Source of the DNA: Thermus albus
GTDB taxonomy: Bacteria; Deinococcota; Deinococci; Deinococcales; Thermaceae
Assembly (NCBI RefSeq): GCF_022760855.1
Contig: NZ_JAKTNR010000001.1
Location: 1 to 64,000, forward strand
Direction: 5' to 3'
Length of the DNA: 64,000 bases
A model generated the notes under the pieces. The model had not been told where the DNA came from. It ran no database searches and saw only the letters and a list, made by a program, of their open reading frames with translations. The position numbers and the translations under genes are program-made. How positions within the stretch are numbered: the stretch's first letter is position 1; each line of letters starts with the position of its first letter. Shown piece by piece: positions 34,387 through 47,097 of the stretch.

Positions 34387-35756
34387 CTCCCCGCGGAAAG
34401 GAGGGTTTCTTTGTCCCCCACCACCGTTTTCAGGTGCACGGGCCGGCCCCAAAGGCGGTGCAGGTTTTCCAGCACCGCCTTGGTCTTTTTGAGGTCCAGC
34501 CCCACCCCCTCGTAGGCGTGTTCCAGAAGAAGCTCCCCTCGATTCCCATAGTTGGCATCCACCAGCTCCACGATGGGGTAGCCTGCGTTGGTGAGGCGGA
34601 AGAGGAGGGCCTGTTTGGCCTCGGCGAACCGGGGGAGGTCCTCAGGGGAGATTAGCCTCTGCCTTAAGGCGAACTCCGGGGTCAAGAAGCTATCCAAAAA
34701 GCCCAGGTCCGTGTGGATGGTGCGCACCTGAAAGAGTTTTTTCAGGCCTTCCCCGGTGGGCCTCTCGTAGGTGAGCCGTTCCCCCAGGGGCAGGGCCTCG
34801 TACTCCGGGCCGAACCGCCCCTTGTCCCAGCGGTCCTCCACCTCCTTGAGGAGCAGGTAGCCCAGGCGGTAGGGGTTAAGCCCCTGGGGGGCCAGAAGCC
34901 CCGCCTGGAGCTCGGCGAACTCCAAGGCCTCCGCCGGGGAGAGGAGGGGGAGGAGGATGCGGGTGTGCCAGTAGGTGGCCCAGCCCTCGTTCAGGATCTT
35001 GGTGGCGGCTTGGGGAACGTAGTACAGGCTCTCCTCCCGGATGATCTCCAGGATGCCTTTCTGCCAAGGGGCCAGGGGGGCGTGCCGGGCCAGGAAGCCC
35101 AGAATGTCCCGGGTGGGCCGGGGAGGAAGGGGGGTGGGGCTTGCCCCCTCCTCGGCCTCCTTGGGGGGCTGGGGTGGGGGGTTCACGTAGGGGTCCAGGT
35201 AGGGGCGTACTTGGAGGCGGCCAGGAGCCTTTTCCTCCTGGGGTTCCACCTGCCTTTGAATATAGAGCGCTTGGGGGTCGATGAGGTTCTCCAGGGAGAG
35301 GGCCAGGTCTAAAAACTCCTCCACGCTCCTCGCCCCGTGCCGCTCCATGGCCCTCTCCACGAAGGAGGCATGGTGGGCCATCTCCTCGTGCATGTCCTTG
35401 GGGATGGGCTTGAAGGCCAGGTTGTTCTGGAAAAAGTCCGCGTGGGCGTACACGTGGGCCATGACCAGCTTTTGGGCCAGGAGGGTGTTCCCCTTTAGGA
35501 GGTAGGCGCGCACGGGTTGGGTGTTCACCACCAGCTCGTAGATACGCCCAAGCCCATAACGGTAGGTTTCCCGGTAGCGCAAATACTCGCTGCCGAAGCG
35601 CCAGTGAGGGTAGCGCCGGGGAAACCCCCCGTAGGCGGCCAGCATGGCCATCTCCTCCGGGCCCACCTCTTCAAAGAGGACCGGGGGAAAGGAGAGGCCT
35701 TCGGCCAAGGCGCGCTCCCGTAAGCGTTCGGCCCAGCGGCGAAGCTCCTTGCGCAT
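34383..35756 (-). CDS. spoVR: SpoVR family protein
   Basis: 457 residues. Recognised by HVYAHADFFQNN, the HHASFVERAMERHG segment and NEGWATYWHTRILLP, all with conserved histidines. The function is unknown; in sporulators it is needed for cortex formation, but the trio prkA-yhbH-spoVR is widespread in non-sporulating bacteria and linked to stress. Last gene of the trio; stop overlaps the convergent TlpA-like gene by 4 bases. Confidence 0.92.
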   Translation of the reverse strand: MRKELRRWAERLRERALAEGLSFPPVLFEEVGPEEMAMLAAYGGFPRRYPHWRFGSEYLRYRETYRYGLGRIYELVVNTQPVRAYLLKGNTLLAQKLVMAHVYAHADFFQNNLAFKPIPKDMHEEMAHHASFVERAMERHGARSVEEFLDLALSLENLIDPQALYIQRQVEPQEEKAPGRLQVRPYLDPYVNPPPQPPKEAEEGASPTPLPPRPTRDILGFLARHAPLAPWQKGILEIIREESLYYVPQAATKILNEGWATYWHTRILLPLLSPAEALEFAELQAGLLAPQGLNPYRLGYLLLKEVEDRWDKGRFGPEYEALPLGERLTYERPTGEGLKKLFQVRTIHTDLGFLDSFLTPEFALRQRLISPEDLPRFAEAKQALLFRLTNAGYPIVELVDANYGNRGELLLEHAYEGVGLDLKKTKAVLENLHRLWGRPVHLKTVVGDKETLLSAGS

Positions 35757-35759
35757 CCT

Positions 35760-36799
35760 CTAGCCTCCCAAAAGCCGCCTCAGGGCCAGGGGTAGGTCCT
35801 CCTTCCCCCGCACCTCGGTGGCGGCCAGCCCTTCCTCCTTGCCCAAGGCCTCCTTCAGGTCCTCGAGGAAATGCCCTTGGCCGTAAGGTCCTTGCACCTG
35901 GGCGTAGCCGTATAGGGCCAGGGTGGGAAGGAGGCGCCTTAGGGCCTCGAGGGCCACGGGGGTATCCCCTTGCCAGTTTTCCCCGTCGGAGAAGTGGTAG
36001 AGGTAGCGGTTGTAAAAGGCCTCGGGGTAGGATTTCAGGATCTCCTCCGCCAGGAGGAGGGCGCTGGAAAGCCTTGTTCCCCCTCCTTCCCGGGCGCGGA
36101 AGAACTCTTCCTCGCTCACCTCCCAGGCCTCGGCGTCGTGCAGGAGGTAGCGCCTTTCCAGCCGGGGGAAGTGGCGCTTGATCCACAGGGTGATCCAGAA
36201 GGAGAGGGTCTTCACCAGCCTGAGCTCCTCCTCCCGCATGCTCCCCGAGACATCCAAGGCGAAAAGGACCACCGCCTGGGCGTGGGGGCGGGGCTTGGTC
36301 TTGGGGGCCTTGTAGCGGAGGTCCTCCCGCTCGGGGACCAAGAGGGGTTCCTCCGGGCGGTATTCCCCGGTGATGAGGGCCCGCTTGAGGCTTTCCTTGA
36401 GGGTGCGGCGCACGTGGCGTAGGCCCCTAGGCCCCTTGCGGGCGATGGTGGTGTAGCGGAAGGCCTCCTCGGTAACCTCCCCCTCCCCCTTGGGCCTGAG
36501 CCGGGGAAGCCTTAGGGCCTCGCCCATGAGGTCCAAAAACTCCTCCAGCTCCAGCTCGGCCACGGGCACGTGCCCCCCAGGGCCCAGGCTTTCCGTTCCC
36601 GGGCCCCCAAGGCCCAGGCCTTCCTCCAGGGGCTCCCCATAGACGATCTTGGGGAGCTCCAACTGGGGCAGGGGAATGGAGACCAGGCGGCCTTCCACCT
36701 GGCCGAAGAGCTCCTCCCGGGTCAGAAACTCCCGCGCCCTTTTCTTTACCTCCCCGCGCACGATCTCCTTAAAGCGCAGGAGGTCGCGCTCAATGGGCC

Positions 36800-36803
<4 letters not shown>
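35760..36803 (-). CDS. yhbH: DUF444 protein (YeaH/YhbH type, von Willebrand-like)
   Basis: 347 residues. A von Willebrand A-like metal site is visible: ALDVSGSM in the middle (the D-x-S-x-S motif) and GGTRLSSALLLAEEIL. The N-terminus carries basic helices. Partner of PrkA in bacteria, where the two form a stress-response pair. ATG overlaps the prkA stop by 4 bases. Confidence 0.9.
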
Positions 36804-40000
<3,197 letters not shown>

Positions 40001-40051
40001 GGACGCCCCCTCCATAGCGGATATACCCGGTGTTTTGATAGCTTCCTCCCC

Positions 40052-40060
40052 ATTATAGCA
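40052..40060 (-). promoter_or_regulatory. prkA promoter with extended -10
   Basis: Minus strand TTGCTATAAT: a consensus -10 TATAAT (40057-40052) preceded by TG one base away. No good -35 at 16-18 bases (CACATT is the best). It leaves a 5' leader of about 45 bases before the ATG at 40000. Confidence 0.65.
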
Positions 40061-40122
40061 AGTTTTGGGCGGAGAATGTGGCTCGGACCCTTGGCCAGGA
40101 AGGGAACTTTTGCTACCTTATC

Positions 40123-40692
40123 TCAGCTCCGGGAGATCTCGTAAAACCCCCGGGCGTTGTGGAGAAAATGGGCTAGGATTCCCGGGAGCAAGCTTCCGGT
40201 AAGAAGGTAGGTGGCGCCCAAGAGGAGCCCAGCCGCCCCGGTGAAAAGGGGATAGGCGAAGGCCCGTTTAGGGGCAGGGTGAAGGAGGGCAAAGGCCACG
40301 GCCTGGAGGCCCAGCCCAAGGGGGCCCCACCAGGCGATGAAGAGGCTTTGCAAAAGGCCCCGGAAGAAGACCTCTTCCGCCACCCCGGAGAGGAGGGCGA
40401 GGAATACCAAGGCCGGGGGGCGCACCCCTGCTTGGCGCAGGGCCTGGCCCAAGGCCCGGTGGAGGCCTTCCGCTTCCCGGAAGGAGGTGGGGAAGAGGCG
40501 CCGGAAGGCCTCCTCCAGGAGGGCCAAAGCCAGGAAGAGACCCAAGGCGTAAGGAAGCTCCCGGGGGTTAGCTTGACCAAAGGGCAAATCTAAAAGAAGC
40601 ATGCCCGCGGCCCCTAGAAGGAGAAGCCCTCCTTGGAGCAGCAGGAGGAAGACCAGGGGTGGAGGGACCAAGGTCTTGGGCCTATTCCCCAC
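40123..40692 (-). CDS. CPBP intramembrane metalloprotease
   Basis: 189 residues, GTG start, about six helices. The Abi/CPBP motifs are complete: GVAEEVFFRG (EExxxR), FALLHP and ILAHFLHN. A membrane protease or protein-processing enzyme; the substrate is unknown. Overlaps the upstream AsnC-domain gene by 11 bases, so probably co-translated with it. Confidence 0.85.
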   Translation of the reverse strand: MGNRPKTLVPPPLVFLLLLQGGLLLLGAAGMLLLDLPFGQANPRELPYALGLFLALALLEEAFRRLFPTSFREAEGLHRALGQALRQAGVRPPALVFLALLSGVAEEVFFRGLLQSLFIAWWGPLGLGLQAVAFALLHPAPKRAFAYPLFTGAAGLLLGATYLLTGSLLPGILAHFLHNARGFYEISRS

Positions 40693-40960
40693 CCAGGGCG
40701 AAGCCTTGGTCCAGGAGCTTCCTGGGGTAGGCGCGGAAAGCCAGGAGGGTTTCCGTGCGTTCCACCCCTTCCAAGGCCAGGATCCCCCGGGTGACCACCT
40801 GGTCCAGCTCCTCGAGGTCCTTAAGGCGCAAAAGGGCTACCAGGTCAAAGGATCCGGTGACCGAATAGACCTCGGCCACCTGGGGGAGCTCGGCGATGGC
40901 CTCGCCCAAGGTGGCGATCCGGTCCCCCCGGGCGCGGATGAGTACGAAGGCCGTGATCAC
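40682..40960 (-). CDS. Stand-alone Lrp/AsnC effector (RAM) domain protein
   Basis: 92 residues covering only the ligand-binding ferredoxin-like domain of Lrp/AsnC regulators: MITAFVLIRARGD, VAEVYSVTGSFDLVALLRLKDLEELDQVV, GVERTETLLAFRAY. No helix-turn-helix, so it probably binds amino acids or partners full Lrp proteins rather than DNA. Small proteins of this kind are known in Thermus. Four bases after the phosphoesterase gene. Confidence 0.88.
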   Translation of the reverse strand: MITAFVLIRARGDRIATLGEAIAELPQVAEVYSVTGSFDLVALLRLKDLEELDQVVTRGILALEGVERTETLLAFRAYPRKLLDQGFALGGE

Positions 40961-40964
40961 TCCC

Positions 40965-41651
40965 TTATCCTAACTCCAGGATCAGCTTGGGGCGGAAGCC
41001 CAGGGCGTCGGCGGCCACCAGGTGGAGGGGGATGCCTTGGTACTCCTGGGGAAGCCTTTCCGGATCCGCCCCGTGGAGGTGGCCGTAGACGATGGCCTGG
41101 GGTTTGGCCTCCAGGGCCAGCTCCAAAAGGGGGGTGGCCTCTCCCTTAGGGCCAAAGGGGGGGAAGTGAAAGGCCACCACCAGCTGGCGGTAGGGCTTGT
41201 CCTTCAGATCCTGCAAGGAGAGCTTAAGCCTTTCCACCTCTCGGGCGAAGATCCTTTCGTCCTCCGGGGTAGGGGGTGGGTACTGCCAGCCCCTAGTGCC
41301 CGCCACCCCCACCCCTTCCAACACCAGGGCGTCGTTTTGTAGGGCGTACATACCCTGGGGCAGGACCGCCCTTAAGCGGCTTATGGAGGGCCACCAGTAG
41401 TCGTGGTTGCCCTTTAGAAGCACTTTTTTTCCCGGTAAGGCGGCCAGGTCTAGAAGGTCGGGTAAGGCCTCCCCTAGGCGCATGGCCCAGGAGATATCCC
41501 CGGGTACGATCACCAGGTCTTCCGGGCCCACCACCTCCCGCCAGCCCCGAAAGAAGGCCTCCGGGTGGCCCTGCCAGTTTTGGCCGAAGATGGTCATGGG
41601 TTTGGGGTGGAGGCGGGAGAGGTGGGGGTCGGCGATGGCGAAGACCCGCAT
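40965..41651 (-). CDS. Calcineurin-like metallophosphoesterase
   Basis: 228 residues with all metal motifs: ADPHL (normally D-x-H), PGDISWA (GDxx), GNHDYWW (GNH[DE]), AFHFPPF and YGHLHG (GHxH). Cleaves a phosphate ester, substrate unknown; similar to the YkoQ/serine-threonine phosphatase-like group. Starts only 17 bases from the divergent recX start. Confidence 0.85.
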   Translation of the reverse strand: MRVFAIADPHLSRLHPKPMTIFGQNWQGHPEAFFRGWREVVGPEDLVIVPGDISWAMRLGEALPDLLDLAALPGKKVLLKGNHDYWWPSISRLRAVLPQGMYALQNDALVLEGVGVAGTRGWQYPPPTPEDERIFAREVERLKLSLQDLKDKPYRQLVVAFHFPPFGPKGEATPLLELALEAKPQAIVYGHLHGADPERLPQEYQGIPLHLVAADALGFRPKLILELG

Positions 41652-41668
41652 GGGCCATAGCGTACCCT

Positions 41669-42109
41669 ATGGGTATGGAAAAGGCGGAGGCTATGGCCTA
41701 CGCCCTTAGGCTCTTGGCCAGGCGGGCCTTGAGCCGGGCCCGCTTGCGGGAGAAGCTTCGGGACCGCTTTCCCGAAGGGGAGGTGGAAGGGGTCCTGGCC
41801 CGCCTCGAGGCCATGGGCTACCTGGATGACCGGGCCTTTGCGGAAGCCTTTGTGGCCAGTAGGCGGAAGTACGGTCCCCATAAGCTTCGCCACCTCCTAA
41901 GGGCCCAGGGGGTGGCGCAGGAGGTGGTGGAGGAAGTGCTTAGCGCCTATGGGGAGGAGGAGAACCTGGAGGCGGCCCTAAAGGTCCTCCGCCGCTACCC
42001 CCGCCGCCAGGACAAGGCCAAGGCGGTGCGCTTCCTCCAGGGCCGGGGTTTCCCCCTTTCCGTGGCCTTGGAGGCCTACCGGCTTGTCATGGAAGAGGAA
42101 ACGGGGTAA
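41669..42109 (+). CDS. recX: RecX, regulator of RecA
   Basis: 146 residues of tandem three-helix repeats typical of RecX: AYALRLLARRALSRARLREKLRDR, VLARLEAMGYLDDRAFAEAFV and LRAQGVAQEVVEEVL. Binds RecA filaments and limits recombination. The start is either 41669 or the second Met at 41675. TAGCGT at 41658-41663 is a candidate -10 for a leaderless mRNA. Confidence 0.85.
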   Translation: MGMEKAEAMAYALRLLARRALSRARLREKLRDRFPEGEVEGVLARLEAMGYLDDRAFAEAFVASRRKYGPHKLRHLLRAQGVAQEVVEEVLSAYGEEENLEAALKVLRRYPRRQDKAKAVRFLQGRGFPLSVALEAYRLVMEEETG

Positions 42110-42118
42110 AAAGAGCCC

Positions 42119-42556
42119 ATGCCCGAGGTGCGTGCGGAACGCTTCATCCAGGCCCCGCCGGAAAAGGTGTATGCCCTGGCCAAGGACCTAGAGGGCCTTA
42201 AGCCCTACCTCAAGGAGGTGGAAAGCCTCAAGGTCCTTTCCCAAGAGGGAAACCGCACCAAAAGTGAGTGGGTGGCGGTGGCCATGGGAAAGAAGGTGCG
42301 TTGGCTGGAGGAGGAGGAGTGGGACGACCAAAACCTTAAAAACCGCTTCTACTCCCCCGAGGGGGACTTTGACCGCTACGAGGGCACCTGGGTCTTCCTG
42401 CCGGAAGGGGGGGGCACCCGGGTGGTCTTGAGCCTCACCTACGAGCTCACCATCCCCCTCTTCGGCGGGCTTCTGCAGAAGCTGGTGCAAAAGCTCATGC
42501 AGGAAAACGTGGAAAGCCTCCTTAAAGGCCTCGAGGAACGGGTCCTGGCCTCCTAG
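42119..42556 (+). CDS. SRPBCC (START/Coq10-like) lipid-binding protein
   Basis: 145 residues. Typical ligand-cavity fold: AERFIQAPPEKVYALAKDLEGLKPYLKEVESLKVL, TRVVLSLTYELTIP and a long C-terminal helix. Members bind hydrophobic compounds; Coq10/RatA relatives are possible, but this protein gives no specific clue. Nine bases after recX. Confidence 0.75.
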   Translation: MPEVRAERFIQAPPEKVYALAKDLEGLKPYLKEVESLKVLSQEGNRTKSEWVAVAMGKKVRWLEEEEWDDQNLKNRFYSPEGDFDRYEGTWVFLPEGGGTRVVLSLTYELTIPLFGGLLQKLVQKLMQENVESLLKGLEERVLAS

Positions 42557-42647
42557 TTGCGCACGGGGCCCTTTTGCTCTACCATGGGCCTGAAGCCGCC
42601 CATGTCCTTCCAAAGCAGGGTGGCCCAGGAGCTTTCAGGAGGTCAAA

Positions 42648-42920
42648 GTGGAAACGTTGCGCGTGTCTTCCAAGTCCCGCCCCAACTCCGTGGCCGGCGC
42701 CATAGCAGCGCTTTTGCGCACCAAGGGAGAGGTGGAGGTACAGGCCATCGGGCCCCAGGCGGTAAACCAGGCGGTGAAGGCCATCGCCATCGCCCGCGGG
42801 TACATCGCCCCCGATAACCTGGACCTGGTGGTGAAGCCGGCCTTCGTCAAGTTGGACCTGGAGAACGAGGAGCGGACCGCCCTAAAGTTCAGCATCAAGG
42901 CCCATCCCCTGGAGTCTTGA
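42648..42920 (+). CDS. spoVS: SpoVS (stage V sporulation protein S)
   Basis: 90 residues, GTG start with AGGAGGTCAAA ahead. Strongly conserved: ETLRVSSKSRPNSVAGAIAALLR, VEVQAIGPQAVNQAVKAIAIARGY. Alba-like fold, likely nucleic-acid binding. Widely present in Thermus, which does not sporulate, so the role is other than sporulation. The next start (TTG) overlaps the stop. Confidence 0.95.
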   Translation: METLRVSSKSRPNSVAGAIAALLRTKGEVEVQAIGPQAVNQAVKAIAIARGYIAPDNLDLVVKPAFVKLDLENEERTALKFSIKAHPLES

Positions 42921-44116
42921 GGCCGGAAAGCCCCAGGGCCTTGGCCGTTCGCGTCCTGCTGGAGGTGGGGCGGGGCGGCAGGGCCCAGCTGCTATTGGAC
43001 CGGTTCCTGGACCGCCTGGCGTGGCCAGAGCGGGATAAGGCCTACACCACCCACCTGGTCTACGGGACTTTGCGGCACCTGCGGCTTTTGGACTTTCTCC
43101 TAGAGCCTCTCTTGTCCAAGCCCGATAGGCTTCCCGCCGCCGTGCGTTGGATCCTGCGCCTGGGAGCCTGGGAATGGCTTTCCGGCAAGGCGGACCATGC
43201 CCGGGTGAGCCCCTGGGTGGAAGAGACCAAGAGGATCTATCCCCGCCTGGCTGGCCTGGTCAACGCCGTGCTCCGGCACCTCCAGCCCCGGGAGGCCCCG
43301 CAGTGCGTGCGCCTAAGCCTCCCCGAATGGCTTTGCCAGGCCTGGAAGACGTATTTTGGGGGTCTGGACTTCGCCCAGGGGTTTAACGAACCCGCCCCCC
43401 TCTTCGTCACCGCCTACCGTCCGGTGCCAGGACTAAGGCCTGGCCCCATTCCCGACAGTTACCTTTGGGAGGGCCCTAAGACGGACTTTTCCGCTTTGGG
43501 CCTTCAGCCGCAGAACCCGGCTTCCCTCTTTGCCGTCCAGCTCCTGAACCCAGCCCCGGGGGAGAAGGTTTTGGACCTCTGCGGCGGTGCGGGGATAAAG
43601 GCTTTTTATCTTGCCGCTAAGGGAGCGGAGGTGGTCTCCTACGACCTGAATCGCGGACGTCAGGAGGCGGGCCAGAGGACGGCGAAAAGGCTCGGCCTAC
43701 GGGTTTCCTACCGAACCCAAGACCTCACGGAGCCCATCCCCGAGCGGGCCGCCAAGGTCCTCCTGGACGCCCCTTGCACGGGTACCGGCACCTTTCGCTC
43801 CCATCCCGAGCTGCGCTATCGCCTGGCTCCCGAAGACCCCAGGCGTATGGCGGAGTTGCAGCTCATGCTCCTGGAGACTGCCGCCCAGGCCACGGAGGAA
43901 GGAGGGGTGCTGGTCTATAGCGTTTGCACCCTAACGGAGGAGGAAGGGGAAGGGGTGGCCAGGGCCTTCCTTGCGGACCATCCGGAGTTCGTGCCCGAGC
44001 CCATCCTGTGCCCCTTGCCCGTGCTTAAGGCGGGGCTCGGGGTCTACGTGGCCCCGGAAGGGGGGTTGGATGGGTTCTATTACCTCCGCCTGAGGAAGGT
44101 AAACTCTAGGGCATGA
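42917..44116 (+). CDS. rsmB: 16S rRNA m5C methyltransferase, RsmB/Sun family
   Basis: 399 residues, TTG start overlapping the spoVS stop; a TTG at 42941 is an alternative. NusB-like N-terminal domain (about 1-140) and SAM-dependent domain: [16 protein letters not shown] (motif I), [12 protein letters not shown] (motif IV with Cys) and [12 protein letters not shown] (motif VI with catalytic Cys). Methylates cytosine in 16S rRNA; other m5C enzymes of the family are possible. Confidence 0.85.
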   Translation: MRPESPRALAVRVLLEVGRGGRAQLLLDRFLDRLAWPERDKAYTTHLVYGTLRHLRLLDFLLEPLLSKPDRLPAAVRWILRLGAWEWLSGKADHARVSPWVEETKRIYPRLAGLVNAVLRHLQPREAPQCVRLSLPEWLCQAWKTYFGGLDFAQGFNEPAPLFVTAYRPVPGLRPGPIPDSYLWEGPKTDFSALGLQPQNPASLFAVQLLNPAPGEKVLDLCGGAGIKAFYLAAKGAEVVSYDLNRGRQEAGQRTAKRLGLRVSYRTQDLTEPIPERAAKVLLDAPCTGTGTFRSHPELRYRLAPEDPRRMAELQLMLLETAAQATEEGGVLVYSVCTLTEEEGEGVARAFLADHPEFVPEPILCPLPVLKAGLGVYVAPEGGLDGFYYLRLRKVNSRA

Positions 44117-44898
44117 AGCTGGCGATCGTGGGCCTGGGCAAGATGGGGAAGAGCATCCTGAAGGGGGCCTTGGACCGGGGCTTCCTGAGGCCGGAGGAGG
44201 TGGGGGTGGTGGGCCGGACCCCGGAGCGCACCCGGGAGCTGGCCCAGGCCTTCGGCCTCCGCCCCCTGACCCTGAAGGAACTCGCCCAGGCGGAACGGGT
44301 GCTTCTTGCCGTCCAACCCCGGGATTTTCCCCATCTGGCCCCGGAGATGGCCCATCCCGGGGTGGGGTACATCTCCATCATGGCCGGGGTGTCCACCGCG
44401 GTGTTGGCCCGCAGGCTGGACACCCGGCGGGTGGTGCGGGCCATGCCCAACCTGGCGGCGGTAATCGGGGAGAGTTCCACGGCCCTCACCGCCTTAAAGG
44501 AGGCCCGGGAGGCAGGGGATTTGGCCTTCGCCCGGGCCCTCTTCGCCACGGTGGGGGATGTGTACGAGATCCCTGAGCACCTCTTTGACCCCTTTACCGC
44601 CATGTCCGCCTCGGCGCCCGCCTATCTGGCGGTGGTGGCCGAGGCCCTGGCGGATGCCGGGGTGAAGATGGGCATGCCTCGGGCCCTGGCCCTGCGCCTG
44701 GCGGCGGAGGCCTTGGCGGCCACGGGGGAGCTCCTAAAAAGCCGCCATCCCGCCCAGCTCAAGGACGAGGTGGCAAGCCCTGGGGGCACCACCATCCACG
44801 GCCTTCATGCCCTCGAGGCCCGGGCCTTAAGGGCCGCCTTCTACGAGGCGGTGGAGGCGGCCACCCGGCGGGGACATGAGTTGGGGGAGGCGGAGTAG
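44113..44898 (+). CDS. proC: Pyrroline-5-carboxylate reductase
   Basis: 261 residues, last step of proline synthesis. NAD(P) motif [11 protein letters not shown] at the start, [19 protein letters not shown], and the ProC signature near [23 protein letters not shown] overlaps the rsmB stop by 4 bases. Confidence 0.95.
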   Translation: MKLAIVGLGKMGKSILKGALDRGFLRPEEVGVVGRTPERTRELAQAFGLRPLTLKELAQAERVLLAVQPRDFPHLAPEMAHPGVGYISIMAGVSTAVLARRLDTRRVVRAMPNLAAVIGESSTALTALKEAREAGDLAFARALFATVGDVYEIPEHLFDPFTAMSASAPAYLAVVAEALADAGVKMGMPRALALRLAAEALAATGELLKSRHPAQLKDEVASPGGTTIHGLHALEARALRAAFYEAVEAATRRGHELGEAE

Positions 44899-44905
44899 AA
44901 AGGCC

Positions 44906-45460
44906 ATGGGGTGCTCCGGGAGGCCGCAGGGATTCCGGTGTCTTTTGGCGCTGGCGGTCCTCCTTTCCTTGGCCCTGGGCCAGGTCCTTCCCCAGGCGGG
45001 TGGGCGGTACCGGTATTCCGACGGCGTGGTGCAGGAACTCGTGCCCACCCCGGAGGGCTTCCGCCTCCGCTACCTAAGGGAAGGGCGGGTTTTTCGGGAA
45101 GACCGGCTCAAGAGGGGATCCGAGGGGTTTGTTCTCCTCGGGGTGGGGTTGCCCGAGGGGTACTTCCCCTTTACGCCCCCTCTCCTGGTCTACCCCTCAA
45201 GGTTGGAGGTGGGGCTGGCCTGGGGGGGAAGCGCCCAGTTCCGCGGGCAACGGGTGGCCCTTTCCGCCCGGGTGGAGGGGATAGAAGGCGTGAGGGTAAA
45301 GGCCGGGGCCTTCAACGCTTATAGGGTGCGGGTGGCCTTTACCACGGAAAGGGGCGGCACGGACCTCAAGGAGCTCTTCTTGGTCCCGGGCCTGGGGGTG
45401 GTGGCCTACCGCACGGGAGGGTCCTGGGTGGAACTCTTAAGGCTTCCCGAGGCTCCTTAG
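44906..45460 (+). CDS. Exported hypothetical protein
   Basis: 184 residues from the ATG at 44906 (GTAGAAAGGCC upstream); the ATG-like start at 44876 would overlap proC. Signal peptide about 1-25 (LLALAVLLSLALGQ). The mature part is beta-rich with no motif I recognise (YRYSDGVVQELVPTPEGFRLRY, KAGAFNAYRVRVAFTTERGGTDLKELFLVPGLGVV). The last stretch resembles domains in secreted proteins that note a loss of charge after processing (DUF3108-like), but this is weak. Confidence 0.6.
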   Translation: MGCSGRPQGFRCLLALAVLLSLALGQVLPQAGGRYRYSDGVVQELVPTPEGFRLRYLREGRVFREDRLKRGSEGFVLLGVGLPEGYFPFTPPLLVYPSRLEVGLAWGGSAQFRGQRVALSARVEGIEGVRVKAGAFNAYRVRVAFTTERGGTDLKELFLVPGLGVVAYRTGGSWVELLRLPEAP

Positions 45461-46086
45461 AGCTGGGCCCTGAGGTAGTGGCGGAGGATCTCCCGGTACA
45501 TGCGCAGGCGGTGAAGGAAGCCCGGTATGAGCCCCCGCTTTTCCTCCTTCATCACCTGGCTCACCCCAGTTAGGGGCAGATAAAGGACCCGCCAGCCCTC
45601 CCTTTTGGCGTGGCGGGTAAGGAGGAGTTCCAGGTCGTAGCGGGCCGCCTCGAGGCCCGGCACCCTCCTTAGCGCCTCCGTCCTTAGGGCCCGCTGCCCG
45701 GAAAGGAAGGGGGTGAGGCGCATGGCGAGATCCGTGGAAAACCGGCCCCCTTGGAAGACCCCCACGGTCATCTCCGCCTTACCCTCCAAAACCGGGGCCA
45801 GAAGGGCATGGAGGTGCTCTGCCTTTAGCCCCACCAGGTCGGCGTCCAGGAGGAGGACGAAGGGGGTGGTAACCTTCTTAAGCCCTTGGGCCACGGCGCC
45901 CCCTTTGCCCCGGTTTTGGCCAAGGCGCACCACCTGGGCCCCGGCCTTGGCGGCTTCCTCAGAGGTGGCGTCCTGGGAACCGTCGTCGGCCACCACCACG
46001 GGAAACCCCGCCTCCTTGGCCACCTTTACCACCCGGGCCACGGTGGCCTCTTCGTTGTAGGCGGGGATGAGGGCCGTGGCCTCCAT
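45457..46086 (-). CDS. Family 2 glycosyltransferase
   Basis: 209 residues, GT-A fold: LIPAYNEEATVARVV, VVADDGSQDAT, GKGGAVAQGL and LLLDADLVGL (DxD-type motif). Close in size and motifs to polyprenyl-phosphate glycosyltransferases without a membrane domain. Acceptor unknown. Begins directly after the rseP stop, so likely last in the rpsB-rseP series. Confidence 0.82.
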   Translation of the reverse strand: MEATALIPAYNEEATVARVVKVAKEAGFPVVVADDGSQDATSEEAAKAGAQVVRLGQNRGKGGAVAQGLKKVTTPFVLLLDADLVGLKAEHLHALLAPVLEGKAEMTVGVFQGGRFSTDLAMRLTPFLSGQRALRTEALRRVPGLEAARYDLELLLTRHAKREGWRVLYLPLTGVSQVMKEEKRGLIPGFLHRLRMYREILRHYLRAQL

Positions 46087-47097
46087 CTAGCCTCCCAGTA
46101 GCCTTCTTAGGTCCTGGAAGGTGACCAGGATGACCAGGAGGATGAGGAAGAGAAAGCCCAGGTAGTGGACCATGGCCTCCTGCTCAGGCCGGATGCGGAG
46201 GAAGCGGGAGAGGAAGAGGATCAGGATCCGCCCTCCATCCAAGGCGGGGATGGGCAGGAGGTTGAAAAGGGCCAAGGAGAGGTTGATGGCCACGGTGAGC
46301 TCCAGGAGCCGGAAAAGCCCTTCCTGGGCGGCCCGGCCCGTCTCGGCCACGATGCCCACGGGACCCACCACCCCGCTATCCGGGTTTCCGGCAAGCACCC
46401 CCAAAAGCCCCCCCACCAAGGCCTTCACCATCTGGGGCCCAAAGGCCAGGGTGCGGCCCACGGCAAGGCCAAGCCCCTCCAGGAGACCCACTTTGCGGAA
46501 GGCCACCTCCGGCTGGTACACCACCCCCAGCCGCTCCATCCCTTCTTGCCAGGTAAGGGAAAGGCTCACCTCCTTTCCCTCCCGCAGGACCGTGAGGGTA
46601 TGGGTCCCCGGGGTCTTCACCCGCTCAATCTCTTGGGCCCGGGTGAGGGGTTGGCCATCCACGGCCAGCAGGAGGTCCCCGGGTTTTAGACCGGCCGCCT
46701 CCGCCACGCTTCCCGGAAGGACTTCCATGATGGCCGCTCTGCCCGTGGCCTGGGGTACCCCCTGGGCGGTAAAGAGGAAGGCCAGAAGCCCCCAGGCCAA
46801 GAGGACGTTCATCACCACCCCAGCCACCAGGACCAAGAGCTTCCCCGCAAAGGGAAGGGCGTCGTACCCCCGGCCCCGCTCCTCGGGGAGGAGGCCCTCG
46901 ATGTCCGCATACCCCCCCAGGGGAATGGCGGAAAGCCGCCACTCCGTGCCCCAGGCCTGGCGCTTCCACAGGATGGGACCGAAGCCCAGGCTGAAGGCCT
47001 TGACCCGCACCCCTTGGACCCGGGCCGCCAGGTAGTGTCCCAGTTCGTGCACAAAGATGCTGACCCCGATGATGATCAGAAACCAGATCAAGCTCAT
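46087..47097 (-). CDS. rseP: Site-2 protease RseP
   Basis: 336 residues from the ATG at 47097, where the first helix begins. Zinc motif H17-E-L-G-H21 in the first helix, a PDZ domain about 120-195 ([26 protein letters not shown]), and [11 protein letters not shown] with the third zinc ligand. Cuts membrane regulators, for example anti-sigma factors. Overlaps the dxr stop by 4 bases. Confidence 0.92.
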   Translation of the reverse strand: MSLIWFLIIIGVSIFVHELGHYLAARVQGVRVKAFSLGFGPILWKRQAWGTEWRLSAIPLGGYADIEGLLPEERGRGYDALPFAGKLLVLVAGVVMNVLLAWGLLAFLFTAQGVPQATGRAAIMEVLPGSVAEAAGLKPGDLLLAVDGQPLTRAQEIERVKTPGTHTLTVLREGKEVSLSLTWQEGMERLGVVYQPEVAFRKVGLLEGLGLAVGRTLAFGPQMVKALVGGLLGVLAGNPDSGVVGPVGIVAETGRAAQEGLFRLLELTVAINLSLALFNLLPIPALDGGRILILFLSRFLRIRPEQEAMVHYLGFLFLILLVILVTFQDLRRLLGG

